From Epichloe hybrida (Eukaryota; Ascomycota; Sordariomycetes; Hypocreales; Clavicipitaceae): DNA of 55,793 bases. A model generated the notes under the pieces. The model had not been told where the DNA came from and ran no database searches. It worked only from the letters and a program-made list of their open reading frames with translations. The stretch lies in assembly GCA_019022495.1 (NCBI GenBank), contig JAFEKR010000106.1, positions 1 to 55,793 of the forward strand, read 5' to 3'. Numbering within the stretch: the first letter of the stretch is position 1; every line of letters starts with the position of its first letter. Shown in pieces: positions 1 through 9,847 of this stretch. The position numbers and the translations under genes are program-made.

Positions 1-891
1 TCAGGTAAGAAAACTTGAAATTCCCATTAGCTCCCTGAAGTTGCGAACTTTGAGCAGCCCGGTTCTTGTCAATGGACTCCGATGGACTGGCTATTGCGCG
101 CCCGACTCCAGCTGTTACGATTCGACATCTGCTTCCAGACGCGTTTCCCACGGCCCTGCTATCCCTTCGCGCCGATTACCGCGCAACGAAACTTGGCTCA
201 ACGCGTCATTTGGCCCAATGCTTTGTTTGCGCAACCCACAACATTGATCATCGCGGATGTTGGGGATGCGCGCCTCACCTCGCCCTAACACACACACCTC
301 CACGCACCATGGCGCTGCTCGATGCCAACGAGTCGTCTTCTCCTCCAACTGTCGTGGGCTACATGTGACGCCGAAGAAGAGGGGTTCGATTCACGGACGC
401 GCGAAACCAAGACATGACGCGACTGGTCCGGCTCTTCATGGCTCAATCAAGATCAAGGGAGGAACCGGGGACACATTGCTAACATTACTTGCCCACAGTT
501 CCCATGCGGCCGTGTCAAGCGTTTCCTCAAGCAAAACACCCAGAACAAGATGCGTGTCGGTGCCAAGGCTGCTGTATACGTCACCGCCGTTTTAGAGTAC
601 CTGACGGCCGAAGTCCTTGAATTGGCTGGCGTAAGTCCCTGCACCTCCAGCAATGTTATCTGTGCCGCCGACGCTAACAAAACGTCCTCCTCTCTACAGA
701 ACGCGGCCAAGGATCTCAAGGTCAAGCGCATCACTCCCCGTCATCTGCAGCTGGCGATTCGTGGCGACGAAGAGTTGGACACGTTGATCCGCGCTACCAT
801 TGCTTTTGGTGGTGTCCTGCCACACATCAACCGAGCGCTGCTACTCAAAGTCGAGCAAAAGAAGAAGAAGGTGCTATCCATCGAGGTGTAA
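1..891 (+). CDS. htz1: Histone H2A.Z variant, 3' part (5' end outside window)
   Basis: This encodes the replacement histone H2A.Z, which the SWR1 complex deposits in nucleosomes next to promoters. The window opens on the last four bases of an exon (TCAG) followed by a GTAAGA donor. Exons are 1-4, 499-630 and 700-891, with introns 5-498 and 631-699. The TCAG end fits the Leu-Gln that precedes [17 protein letters not shown] in this family, and both acceptors are CAG preceded by GCTAAC-like branch sites. Residues seen cover the histone fold ([38 protein letters not shown]) and end in [10 protein letters not shown]. The end lacks the SQE motif of H2A/H2A.X and fits H2A.Z. The first visible intron is 494 nt, far longer than the others in this window. 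Identity is near certain; the missing N-terminus cannot be checked. Confidence 0.92.
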
Positions 892-1529
892 ATCTGGCTT
901 AGGGGTTGTCTCTTGTGGGTTTTCACTTTTGATTCTTTGATGATTCGGGGTTTTCAGGTCGAGGAGTGCTTTTTTGTGTGTTTACGGACCAGGGAAATTC
1001 GCGCGAAATGACATGTTTACGAGTTTGGAGAGCCGCGGGCGACCACGCGCGGTCAAGGGAAGGACCCCTGACTTGGGAGCACATCATCTCTTGAGAAGCT
1101 GTAAAGCCATGGCGAGGTTGAGACAGTCGTGACGTGACGCAAGGCACGACCGAGCCTTGGTGAGCGCGATGGACTCCCTTGACAGCCACCCCCCTCTCCC
1201 CCCCCTTCTGTGCGTTGATATCTTTGGGAGGTTACGTGTACAAGTAGTAATATAGGTTCTGGTCAACTGGATGATGGAGTGAGCTGTAGCATACGTATGC
1301 TACAGCCAAATATGCGATGCGATGAGTCCTACCTGGTCTTGGATAGACGCTATTCTCTACTTGCCCGTATTCATTTATTCATCGTGGGATGGCTTCTTCC
1401 GCTTGTGTGCTGTGCTGACTCGGCTCACGGCAGCAGCAACACCAGGCCAACGCGAGGTTCATGCGTCACACGTTGTTTGCGGCCCATGCCAGCCTCCCCC
1501 ATCTCATCTCACCTCACCTCGCCTTCACC
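892..1529. other. Intergenic, convergent 3' ends
   Basis: This is the shared 3' flank of H2A.Z (plus) and the Cys/His-rich gene (minus). I see no convincing ORF, RNA gene or repeat. Short C-runs near 1188-1206 are the only low-complexity sequence. Confidence 0.5.
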
Positions 1530-2285
1530 TCATGCCCACTGTTCGAATGCCATCGTGGCTGGTGGCACACCATCCTCCTGCTCGCCTCCAGGGCCGTGGC
1601 CAGCCGCGGCACACGCTCTCAAAGCCATGTACCTCTGGTGCAAGCACTGACTCGGATAGTCGCAATCGATGGAACAGTCATGGTTCCTGCTGCTGCTGCT
1701 GCTGCTGCTCCCGGCATCGCGTCTCCGGAAACGCCCAACCTCTCTCCTCCACTCCGTCCAGGCCCTCCACCCATCGTAGTCGAATTCTATGCCGCAGACG
1801 CTCCTCCCGCCGTGAAGGGCCACGCGCGCGTCGCCGCACCGCCCGGCGTGCCACAGGCAGAAGTGGTGACCGCACGAGAGACAGCGGCGCGTGACGGCGA
1901 CGTTGTACCGCCGGCCGCAGCAGTGGCAGGTCCATGTCCAGGGGAGCGGGGCAGGCGGCGGCGGCGGCGGCAGCGGACAGTCTGGCGACGCGCAGACGTA
2001 CGATGTCGGCGGCGAGGAGACAAGGTTCGGAGAAGACTGGGCTCGCGAGGGCGACGACGACGCTGGTGGTGAGGAGCGCGGCGGCGCGGACGGGGGAGGC
2101 ATCGCTTGCTTTGCGCTTTCGTCGGGTGAAAAGAACGAGGCGGGCGATTCGGTTCTTGCAAAGGCTGGGTCGGAGAGAAGTCTGTCTGTAGGGACTTTTC
2201 TCTGCAAAGTACGGGGGTTCAATGTCCGAGGATGAGAGTGAAGACGGATGTTGAGCGGGCGAAAGGATGGCGAAGGAGGGAACAT
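1530..2285 (-). CDS. Fungal Cys/His-rich protein of unknown function
   Basis: This is a single-exon ORF of 251 residues. The first ~110 residues are low-complexity, rich in Pro and Ser. A compact Cys/His cluster follows at residues 120-150 (CHCCGRRYNV, then RRCLSCGHHFC and a further Cys), which looks like a zinc-binding knuckle. The end carries DCSIDCDYPSQCLHQRY (about residues 203-219). I know this combination as a recurring arrangement in uncharacterised filamentous-fungal proteins, but I cannot name a function. A run of seven serines (191-199 region) is encoded by a CTG/CAG triplet repeat at 1687-1710. The start is uncertain: the first ATG is at 2285, but Met62 (2102) would also keep every conserved part. 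Confidence 0.6.
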   Translation of the reverse strand: MFPPSPSFRPLNIRLHSHPRTLNPRTLQRKVPTDRLLSDPAFARTESPASFFSPDESAKQAMPPPSAPPRSSPPASSSPSRAQSSPNLVSSPPTSYVCASPDCPLPPPPPPAPLPWTWTCHCCGRRYNVAVTRRCLSCGHHFCLWHAGRCGDARVALHGGRSVCGIEFDYDGWRAWTEWRREVGRFRRRDAGSSSSSSSRNHDCSIDCDYPSQCLHQRYMALRACAAAGHGPGGEQEDGVPPATMAFEQWA

Positions 2286-3131
2286 GGGACCCGAGGATCG
2301 AGAGACCGATGACGCTTCAAGGGACGGAACTTGCTTGCAGAGATGGAAGTCTTATTGGCGGAAGTTGGGCGTGGTGAACAGCAAGTGAGTTTTGGTCGTC
2401 GATGCTCACGGGCCGCGCTGCACAGCTGCGCTACGTCTCATTGAACGCGGTTTGGTCTCTGGTTATGGTTCTCGTGCATCTAGAGCTCGGGGGGATGATG
2501 TTTTCGCTGCGCGTTTGTCTTGGGCCCTTTTTTCTTCATGTGCATGGACGGACTGTGAATCGGGGGCCGGGTTCTTGCTATTGCCCTCTTTGTGGTTCAT
2601 GCACGCTTTGCTAGACGTTGGATTGATTTCTTGATTCCCGGACGTAGAACTGTCGTGGCACGGATCTTGGCTCCCGTCGTGGATTGTTTGATTCATCGGC
2701 TGGCTTAAGTTTCCGATGACTTGACGGGGAAGCTTGCGCTCTGCTTGTGCTTGTAGCTGGGACGCGTCTGGATGGGGAACGACGGGCTGTCAAGACGAAT
2801 TACTTGACGTTTTGCCATGATCGGGCCATGTTTATGACTAGAATTCGAGCCCGTTATTGTGGGTTTTTTAAACAATAGAATGCAGAGTATACGAGCTTAG
2901 ACGAGGGCCCATTGTCTTCATCACTCGACATGCCGAATCCCGAAAAAAATTGAAACAGAGTTTCACTCGAGAGATGGTCAAGAAAAACACAAGTACAAGG
3001 TCGGTAAAACACAGGCAGACATCAACTGCTGCCCCCCCCCTTCTTAAATTAAAAAAACACCAACCGGATGATTTTTAGCGCTCACTCGCGTCCGTTTGAC
3101 ACGTCAAAAGATCCCGGGGGCCCCGTTGAAG
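2286..3131. other. Intergenic, divergent upstream region
   Basis: This region lies between the 5' ends of the Cys/His-rich gene (minus) and the DUF3716-like locus (plus). It holds a C-run near 3032-3040 and A-runs, but no ORF with recognisable similarity. Confidence 0.45.
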
Positions 3132-4125
3132 ATGCTACGTCGGCCGGACATCAGACGGTATCAGAACCTCATCCACCCTCCGGCCTAGGAGGCTGTGCGG
3201 GCCTGTGTACAGATCGATCCGTTCTCGACCTCGGTCCCGTCTCACATCTTGCGACTCGGGTGCCACAGAGCGAAGAGGCATCTCGTCTGGAACCCCGGCA
3301 ACGGCGGCGACCGCACCACGGAGCACCTCGAGCAGAAGCTTTGCTCCGACATCATCGACAAGTCTTGCCCGACGGCGCTGCTCGCGCTCGTCACGCAGAT
3401 TGCCGGGGAGTGGGCGCTCGTGCCGTGCACAAGCTGCCATGACGGCCTGGGAGATTGGGCTAGGTGCGTGATCCCACCGCTGGCACAGGGCGGGATAACC
3501 TCGTGGGCATGTGCGAATTGCGTCAGGAGGGAAGATGGGCAGGGATGTTCTCTGAGATCTGGCGCCACGCCGTGGCGACATCTGCAGAGTTTCAGTGAGT
3601 TGGCCATGTCGCGGCAGGAAAAAACATACTTATATATTTCCATATGAGCTGACAAACCCCACCGTATCAGTAGCTGCGAACAGGGAGACATGTCCTGCAA
3701 AATCCTCATCCCGCATCGACACTGGAACCGCTGCGCTGGATAAGCATCTTCTTGCTGCTGCGGAGGATCATGACCACGAAAACTTTGCAGGGGCTGCTGC
3801 TGCCTTGACCGAGCACTCGGATGACGTGAGTATCGCCATGGAGACCGGGTCGACGAGCTCGACGGGGACCATCGAGGCGAAATGCAGCATCTCGCCGAGT
3901 CGCCTTGGGATGGACCCGGACCCAGAGGAGGCGCAACTTGGCGGGCAGACGCAGCTGGCTGGGGAACAAGACGGCAGGGCATTCGAAAACAACGAGGTCG
4001 ACGCCGCTCTGAGAATCGAATTTGACAGGGGCGACATTGCGGTGATGGAGGCTGGGAAGCTGCTGAGAGAGCCTCTGATGACGCTCCAAGAGCTGCAGGC
4101 GGAAATCAGAGGCTGGTACGAGTGA
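3132..4125 (+). pseudogene. DUF3716-type zinc-cysteine protein with an in-frame stop near the start
   Basis: The reading frame from ATG 3132 gives RRPDIRRYQNLIHPPA, hits TAG at 3186-3188, then continues open with EAVRACVQIDPF and LRLGCHRAKRHLVW. A Cys pattern follows that I associate with fungal DUF3716: CTSCHDGLGDWARC, then CANCVRREDGQGCS. A good intron (3595-3670, GTGAGT donor, GCTGAC branch, ATCAG acceptor) joins it in frame to a second exon ending at 4125 with the acidic tail LQELQAEIRGWYE. No ATG follows the TAG in the first exon. Either the gene carries a nonsense change (CAG to TAG would fit RIP-type mutation), or an unseen upstream exon splices in near 3188. I tested donors downstream of 3068 and found none in phase with a usable intron length. 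The family call is moderate and from memory. Confidence 0.45.
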
Positions 4126-5623
4126 TTTTTGAAAACAAATTCCTTCTTCAACAAGGCATGCTTGTCCCCGTCGAGGCGGGGCTTTCGCCGCGAGATGGGC
4201 GTGGGTATCCCAAGAGCGGGTGTCCCAAGAGCGGGTTGTTATGGCTTCACCGTGATGTTTTGCATGTTGCTCTAGATTTGGAGACGGATTAATCATGGGA
4301 GGCGAGCTGCGTTGGTGTTCTCTGCAACGGTCTAGTATCTTTCGGCTGGTAGTTTCTTATTCACGACCAAAGGGTCCGTGGTTTCAATGACGACGCTTCA
4401 TTCCACTTGAGGACTGCCCTAAACTCTGACAGAATGGGACTGACTACTCGGCGGCACGCATTCAGGGCGCGTTGAATGCTGACGCGTTGAATCGAACAAG
4501 ATGAGGAAGTCATTAAATCATATCGTGACGTGGGTCGATCAACGCCTTCCACCAACGACGGCACGTTGCGCTCTCCTACACCTGGGAGCCCTCGAAGTGT
4601 GAATATTGAAGACAGACTGCCTGCCTCGTTAGCATAATAACAATAGAGAATTTCGGCTTTCAACAGCAACTAGCATTTACGAAGCGAGGAAGGTAATACT
4701 CTGTCTGCTTTGGGAGACGACACACGACAAGTGGTGGGAACATACGTGGAGTTTCCAGCAGAACTACCGGGGCGGGTTGCAGTCTGCAGATGAGCTGGTA
4801 GCCTTCGGTAAAAGGACTTCGGGAACAGGAGGATCTCGTTGACGAGCTGGTTGGCAAGATGCGCTCACATTGCTGAAGCCACGCTCCCTGGACAATGTAG
4901 AGACGTTATTCAGCCGCTGAATATCAGCCAGCTTGCTGCGCCACGTGATCTCCCGCCAAGGTGGCTTCGTCAATGAGGGCGTGAAGAAGTGGGTGGGGGA
5001 CTTTTACGAGGCTAAGAAGCAATAGGCCAGTAATAAGCCAGGCCAGGTATCCCCCGACGTCTTTTTTAGCGAGCCTGTTGTGGGACCTTGATTGAAATTG
5101 ACAAGGGAACAACGCCTTGGCGTCCTTCAGCGCTGGCATGGGTGGGCATGATGGATGGGCATGACGCATAACGGTCTTGCATTGCAGTTGTCGCATTGCA
5201 GAGATTTGCAGAGATTAGCCCAAAAGAAAGAAGGGGGCCAAACAATGGCATGCGCTGATGCAGAGTAGAGTGTCTGCGGTTCCACCAGTGCTTCCCGGGC
5301 TGAAGAGCCCATTCTGTTGTTCGGACCATCGCGCGCCTCTGGGGCTGAGAGGCTGATTTTTTTCTTGCCGTCGCTGCCAAGAGGCTGACTCGTGGGACCG
5401 ACCACATTCAAAAGCAACGGGTTTTCTGATGGCCCCGTTACCAGCGAGTCAGTGGCTGCCACTGGCTGGCATACAATAACACAAGTGCTCGGGGGGTATA
5501 TAAGACTCGAGGCTGCCGCCTTTCTGTTCACGAGTCGCTGGGTTGTTCAGCAGACCCAAGTTTAACCTGAACCACTTGGACTTGACCAGACGGATCCGTA
5601 CCCGAGGACCATTCTCTTTCGCA
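4126..5623. other. Intergenic, 1.5 kb, upstream of GPI protein gene
   Basis: No supported gene. A short near-tandem repeat (GGGTRTCCCAAGAGC, two copies) lies at about 4202-4233. The last 150 bases form the promoter of the Cys-rich GPI gene. Confidence 0.4.
5497..5503 (+). promoter_or_regulatory. TATA box
   Basis: TATATAA lies about 120 bp upstream of the ATG at 5624. It is a clear core-promoter element by position and sequence; clear TATA boxes are typical of regulated rather than housekeeping genes. Confidence 0.6.
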
Positions 5624-6193
5624 ATGCAACTCATCTCAGCCCTGATCCTCGGCACCGCGTCCGCAGCGGTAGCCGAGCAGGCCATCCCCCAGGAAGCCAT
5701 CGTCGGCATTTCTGCCCGCCAGCTGTTCCCTGCTTTCGGTTCGGCCCTGCACTTTGAGGAGAAGAGGGCGGAAACATGTGAAGCAGGCCAAGTCGCGTGC
5801 CACGGAACCTGTAGGCCCATCGGCGGACAATGCTGCTCGAATGGATGGTGCGAGCGCGGAACAAGATGCTACGGCGACAACGGGTGCTGCGCTCTTGGCA
5901 GCAAAACCTGCAGGAGCGCTTCGATTACAGGATGTAGCGCGGGATACACTGTGTGCCAGGACAAGTGCATGCGCATTGGAGCAACCTGCTGCCACAACGG
6001 CAGTTCCTGCGAAGCAGGAACCACATGTGACGACTGCATCGCGGGCTCTGACAGCCGTGGCGGAGCTGGTGGTGGCAGCAGTCCGACCACGGCTGTGACC
6101 ACGACTAGAGCTCCTGCTGCGGCCGGCACTGTTGCTGTGCCCATGCTCCTGGGTGCTGCCGCTGTCATGGCAAATCTGCCTCTTGTCATGTGA
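5624..6193 (+). CDS. Secreted cysteine-rich GPI-anchored protein
   Basis: This 189-residue protein starts at MQLISALILGTASAAVAEQ, a classical signal peptide. The ORF is open 27 codons further upstream, but starting there would bury the signal, so I take ATG 5624. The mature part has 18 cysteines between about residues 45 and 145, in two similar blocks (ACHGTCRPIGGQCCSNGWCE and VCQDKCMRIGATCC), ending CEAGTTCDDC. A Gly/Ser/Thr-rich linker follows, then a hydrophobic C-terminal tail (VPMLLGAAAVMANLPLVM), as expected for GPI attachment. The arrangement fits a cell-wall or plasma-membrane outer-face protein, as found among fungal adhesins and effector-like proteins. No enzymatic motif is seen. 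The exact role is unknown. Confidence 0.82.
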   Translation: MQLISALILGTASAAVAEQAIPQEAIVGISARQLFPAFGSALHFEEKRAETCEAGQVACHGTCRPIGGQCCSNGWCERGTRCYGDNGCCALGSKTCRSASITGCSAGYTVCQDKCMRIGATCCHNGSSCEAGTTCDDCIAGSDSRGGAGGGSSPTTAVTTTRAPAAAGTVAVPMLLGAAAVMANLPLVM

Positions 6194-6833
6194 AGTCGGG
6201 ACAGGGACATTCAGATATGTTTGTGCTCGGATGATGGACGACGGACGATAGATGACGGATGACGGATGACGGATGACGGATGACGGATGACGGATGACGG
6301 ATGATAGATGATAGATGATAGATGATAGATGATGGACAATGGGCGATGGACGATAGATAACGGACAATGGACCGGACGGACGATGGGGAACAACGCCAGG
6401 GCGGGCCATGATGAGATTGCTTCGATGTTTAATAATAGAATGATGATAGCTCCAAAAGCTCCAAGGAATTCGACGCATGATCATTCTTCTTTTATATATT
6501 CTGGGTTGGCGTGTGGCTCTGATCTGCAACCCCCCATTTTAAGCATCTTTTTTGCCTTCCCGTGGTTGTTCCTCACCGCTCACCGCCCGCCCCACCGCCC
6601 CACCACCCACCACGTTGAAGCTCCCCACCCCCGGTGACATCGATCCAGGCACTCAGGTTCGGATATCGCTTTTACCCTTCCTTTTACCCCATTCAGAGTC
6701 GCCGACCTCTACGGACTACTCATCAGCCACGCGCTTGTCCCCATCTCTGTCACTTTGATGCGTGTGAAGGAGAACTTTTCCCGAAACATCATTTCACGGC
6801 AGGCCACCCTCGTAGCCACCCAAACATTGAGCC
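6194..6833. other. 3' flank and promoter region with heptamer repeat
   Basis: The region joins the 3' end of the GPI gene to the leader of the MINDY gene. It holds the heptamer array listed separately and, near 6580-6620, a CACC/CCGCCC-rich stretch that probably belongs to the downstream promoter. Confidence 0.45.
6251..6327 (+). repeat. Heptanucleotide tandem repeat (GATGACG)7(GATGATA)4
   Basis: Eleven contiguous 7-bp units lie about 60 bp past the stop codon of the GPI gene: seven GATGACG units, then four GATGATA units. The block change between unit types suggests stepwise expansion of a variant. The array probably lies in the 3' UTR. Confidence 0.9.
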
Positions 6834-9308
6834 ATGGTGGTGGCACAGGACGACCTGCCCGAGAGCAAAGCCCCTCCCGCCACGGAGGAGCAAAGGACAG
6901 ATGGACCAAATCGTGGATGGGATCACGCTGGGACACGTGGCGCGGAGTCTCATACACCCCAAAACCCCCTGAATTCGGCTGATGTTCCAGCCGCCCTGAA
7001 GCCCGGCAATACCAATGAGCTCATGAATCTTGGAGACGACGACGACGACGCATGGGACGAAGCAACGGAACAGCCGCCAGGCGAAAATGCCTCGAGCAGA
7101 CTACAGCAGATACCTGATGTGCTGAAGCCAGATGGGGACAGATCGGCGACGAACCCATTTGTCAAAAGAAAACCTGTTGCCCAGGCTTCGGGTACCCTGA
7201 CGACCGACGCGTTTTCGAAGCTCGACATCGGTGATACCGGATCAAGCACAAACCCATGGCAGCAGGCAATCGACTCAAATAGCGGCTCAGCAGGACAGCC
7301 TACACCGCAGCCGCGACCAGTGACAGCCGAGGGCGTCGAGAGTGACCCGTGGGAAGCCAACGACAACCCACCACTCACGCAGCCGAATCTGTCCTCAAAA
7401 TCACCCGTCCTGATATCACTAAACCCGGAAGACGATGTATCCTCCGCATGGAAAGAGGAGGCCCATAGAGCGGGCGACAAAGCTGTCATGGAACCACCAC
7501 CACCTGAAATTGCTGCTGCCGGCGAAGCAGCTCGAATCGATGGCTGGAGCCTGATTGACCAAGACACGCCGTCTCATCCACCAACAAGCGCTCATGCGGA
7601 CGGAAACCCGGGCGACCTCAAGCCACCTCTTCCATCGAGATCCACGGGCTTACGGCAAAAATGGGTGCCTTCCAGACAAGCTGTAGATGCCAAATCAGAG
7701 ACGTATCAGATCAAAAACATTCGATGGCACGATCCCAGCTCGGACAAGAACCCACGCGCGTCTCCTATACTGATACAGAATGAGAACGGCCCATGCCCAC
7801 TTGTGGCGTTGGTCAACGCTCTGACCATGACCACACCAGCTGATGGCCCCGAAACAACACTAGTGGAAATTCTGAGACCAAGAGAGCAAATCAGCTTGGA
7901 TCTTCTGCTCAAAGCCGTCTTTGATGAGCTCATGTCGCCAAGACGAACTGGCTCCGAAGCGGCACTGCCCGATGTCTCTGACCTATACGCTTTCTTGCAG
8001 AGTTTACACACTGGCATGAACGTGAACCCTCGTTTTGTACCGACACCAGAGATGGCGAAGGCCTACAAGCGTACATCCCTGACGCACTTGCATCCCACGG
8101 AGCGTGGTCACCTGATCCCGGGTACTTTCGAGAACACTACAGAAATGGGCCTCTATGCAACGTTTTCCATCCCATTGATTCACGGCTGGTTGCCAGCGCG
8201 GAGCGATCCTGTCTACGGCGCCATGGAAAGACGGGCAGCATCTTATGAAGATGTGCAGAATCTATTATTTTGCGAGGAGGAACTGACGGACAAACTATCC
8301 AGCCATCAAGGACTGACAGAGGATGAGCAGCAATTGTATCAAGATATCATGACGATCAAGATGTTTCTAGACTCCTCTGCTACACAATTGACTGCCTGGG
8401 GTATCGAGGTGATGAGAAAAGCGATGCGCCCGGGCACCTTTGCGATTCTTTTCCGGAACGACCACTTCAGCACCCTGTACTGCCACCCAGATACTTTGCA
8501 ACTGCTGAGTCTGGTTACTGACGCTGGTTACCACAAACACGAGGAGGTCGTCTGGGAGAGTCTGGTGGACGTGACTGGAGAGCATGCAGAATATCTCTCG
8601 GGAGACTGCAGAGTGGTTGGCTCAAGTGGTGAAGCTGGTCCTGGTTCAAGCGATGATGGCGTTTCATCCACGGGCGACCGTAGCGGAGGAGACTGGACGA
8701 CAGTACGCGACAAGCGCGGGAAGAACAGACGTGAAGATGCGGAAGCGACGACACTTTCCCCACACGAACAAGAGGACCGGGACTTGGCGCTTGCACTACA
8801 GTTACAGGAGGAGGAGGATCAGAGACACCGAGAAGAACAGTCTCGTCGACAGCGTGAGGGCATTCTCTCGGAGCGACGCAGCCCAAACAGCTACTCCGTA
8901 CCCGTGTCACTGTCGGGAACCACGCAGTCACGACGGCCAAGCCCATCGCACCGGCAGACAGTCCCTCAACAGCAGGTGGTTCGACCGCTCGTCCCACGTC
9001 ACCGACCGGGCGTGACTCGTCGTGCGGAATCAAACGGAGAGGATGCTCCTCCGCCTTCCTATGAGCAGGCCGCGCAAGACCCTGCGTACGTACCGCCCGC
9101 CGGACATCCCAATCATTCGCAGAGCAGTATAGCGACTTCGACACATACTACGGGTGTTTCTGGGCCCGGCCTGGGAAACGCGCAGAGCACACAGAGCACA
9201 CAGAGCACGCATGGTCAGAGAACATGGATGAATCAGCCGCCTCGAAGACGGCACGTCAACAACGGTGCCACAGGCGGCGGTCGAGATAGAAACTGCGTTG
9301 CGATGTAG
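6834..9308 (+). CDS. MINDY-family deubiquitinase (FAM63/DUF544) with MIU and CaaX box
   Basis: This is an intronless 824-residue protein. The catalytic MINDY domain spans about residues 290-590. It shows the Gln/Cys pair in LIQNENGPCPLVALVNAL (Gln ~315, Cys ~321) and the His in FRNDHFSTLYCH (~544). MINDY enzymes are cysteine proteases that trim Lys48-linked ubiquitin chains. The helix DRDLALALQLQEEED (~650) is a good ubiquitin-interacting MIU motif, the usual partner of this fold. The N-terminal 290 residues are low-complexity and rich in DPW/NPW-like pairs. The tail is Arg/Gln/Ser-rich with a short STQ repeat and ends in CVAM, a CaaX prenylation signal that predicts farnesylation and membrane attachment. 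The start at ATG 6834 is the first in frame and follows a CT-rich leader. Confidence 0.94.
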   Translation: MVVAQDDLPESKAPPATEEQRTDGPNRGWDHAGTRGAESHTPQNPLNSADVPAALKPGNTNELMNLGDDDDDAWDEATEQPPGENASSRLQQIPDVLKPDGDRSATNPFVKRKPVAQASGTLTTDAFSKLDIGDTGSSTNPWQQAIDSNSGSAGQPTPQPRPVTAEGVESDPWEANDNPPLTQPNLSSKSPVLISLNPEDDVSSAWKEEAHRAGDKAVMEPPPPEIAAAGEAARIDGWSLIDQDTPSHPPTSAHADGNPGDLKPPLPSRSTGLRQKWVPSRQAVDAKSETYQIKNIRWHDPSSDKNPRASPILIQNENGPCPLVALVNALTMTTPADGPETTLVEILRPREQISLDLLLKAVFDELMSPRRTGSEAALPDVSDLYAFLQSLHTGMNVNPRFVPTPEMAKAYKRTSLTHLHPTERGHLIPGTFENTTEMGLYATFSIPLIHGWLPARSDPVYGAMERRAASYEDVQNLLFCEEELTDKLSSHQGLTEDEQQLYQDIMTIKMFLDSSATQLTAWGIEVMRKAMRPGTFAILFRNDHFSTLYCHPDTLQLLSLVTDAGYHKHEEVVWESLVDVTGEHAEYLSGDCRVVGSSGEAGPGSSDDGVSSTGDRSGGDWTTVRDKRGKNRREDAEATTLSPHEQEDRDLALALQLQEEEDQRHREEQSRRQREGILSERRSPNSYSVPVSLSGTTQSRRPSPSHRQTVPQQQVVRPLVPRHRPGVTRRAESNGEDAPPPSYEQAAQDPAYVPPAGHPNHSQSSIATSTHTTGVSGPGLGNAQSTQSTQSTHGQRTWMNQPPRRRHVNNGATGGGRDRNCVAM

Positions 9309-9847
9309 GCAGCGTCATGTCCAGATTCCTCCTGCCAGGGAAGGGATGGATGCATCGAGAGTCACGAGTAAATGTTTTATGTAATGGCATGGCGCTTGGA
9401 GTATCTTGTTTGAAAAAAAGAATGATGATGATGATGATGATGATGATGCTCTTTCCCACCACAAATGGATGAATGTAGGCAGCATTTGTTTAGTCGAGTC
9501 TTTGCCATCTCGTCAAGGCGTCCAATACGGTGTCCAGCTCTTGATTGCCCTCTGCATAATTCAGAATTCCATGGGAATAATCATGCGGCATGCTGTGCAA
9601 GCAGCTGCGAAAGTCGGCAGCGACGTGGCGGCACGGGCACGCCATTGGCCAGATTGCCAGACACTCAGGGACCAATGTGGCTTATCTAATCTCATTTCAT
9701 TTGACGTGACGTGACGTGACGCCAGCATCGCTCGCCGCTTTCCACTTTCCACTTCGTCCGGTCTTCACTGTTGCATCTTCCTGGGCCCCGATTCCATCGC
9801 CATACATCCGTCGCCCTGCATCCGTCGCCATACGTCTGTCTAGCATC
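9309..9847. other. Intergenic with GAT microsatellite
   Basis: This spans the 3' flank of the MINDY gene and the promoter of the steroid-reductase gene. It contains a (GAT)n run at about 9421-9447, a CCAAT box near 9672 and the TGACG array listed separately. No extra ORF is supported. Confidence 0.5.
9702..9721 (+). promoter_or_regulatory. Four tandem TGACG (CRE/bZIP-like) half-sites
   Basis: TGACG is repeated four times without spacing (9702, 9707, 9712, 9717), so the array contains overlapping TGACGTGA sites. TGACG is the classic half-site of CREB/ATF-type bZIP factors. It sits about 130 bp before the start of the steroid-reductase gene. Function is inferred from sequence and position only. 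Confidence 0.4.
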
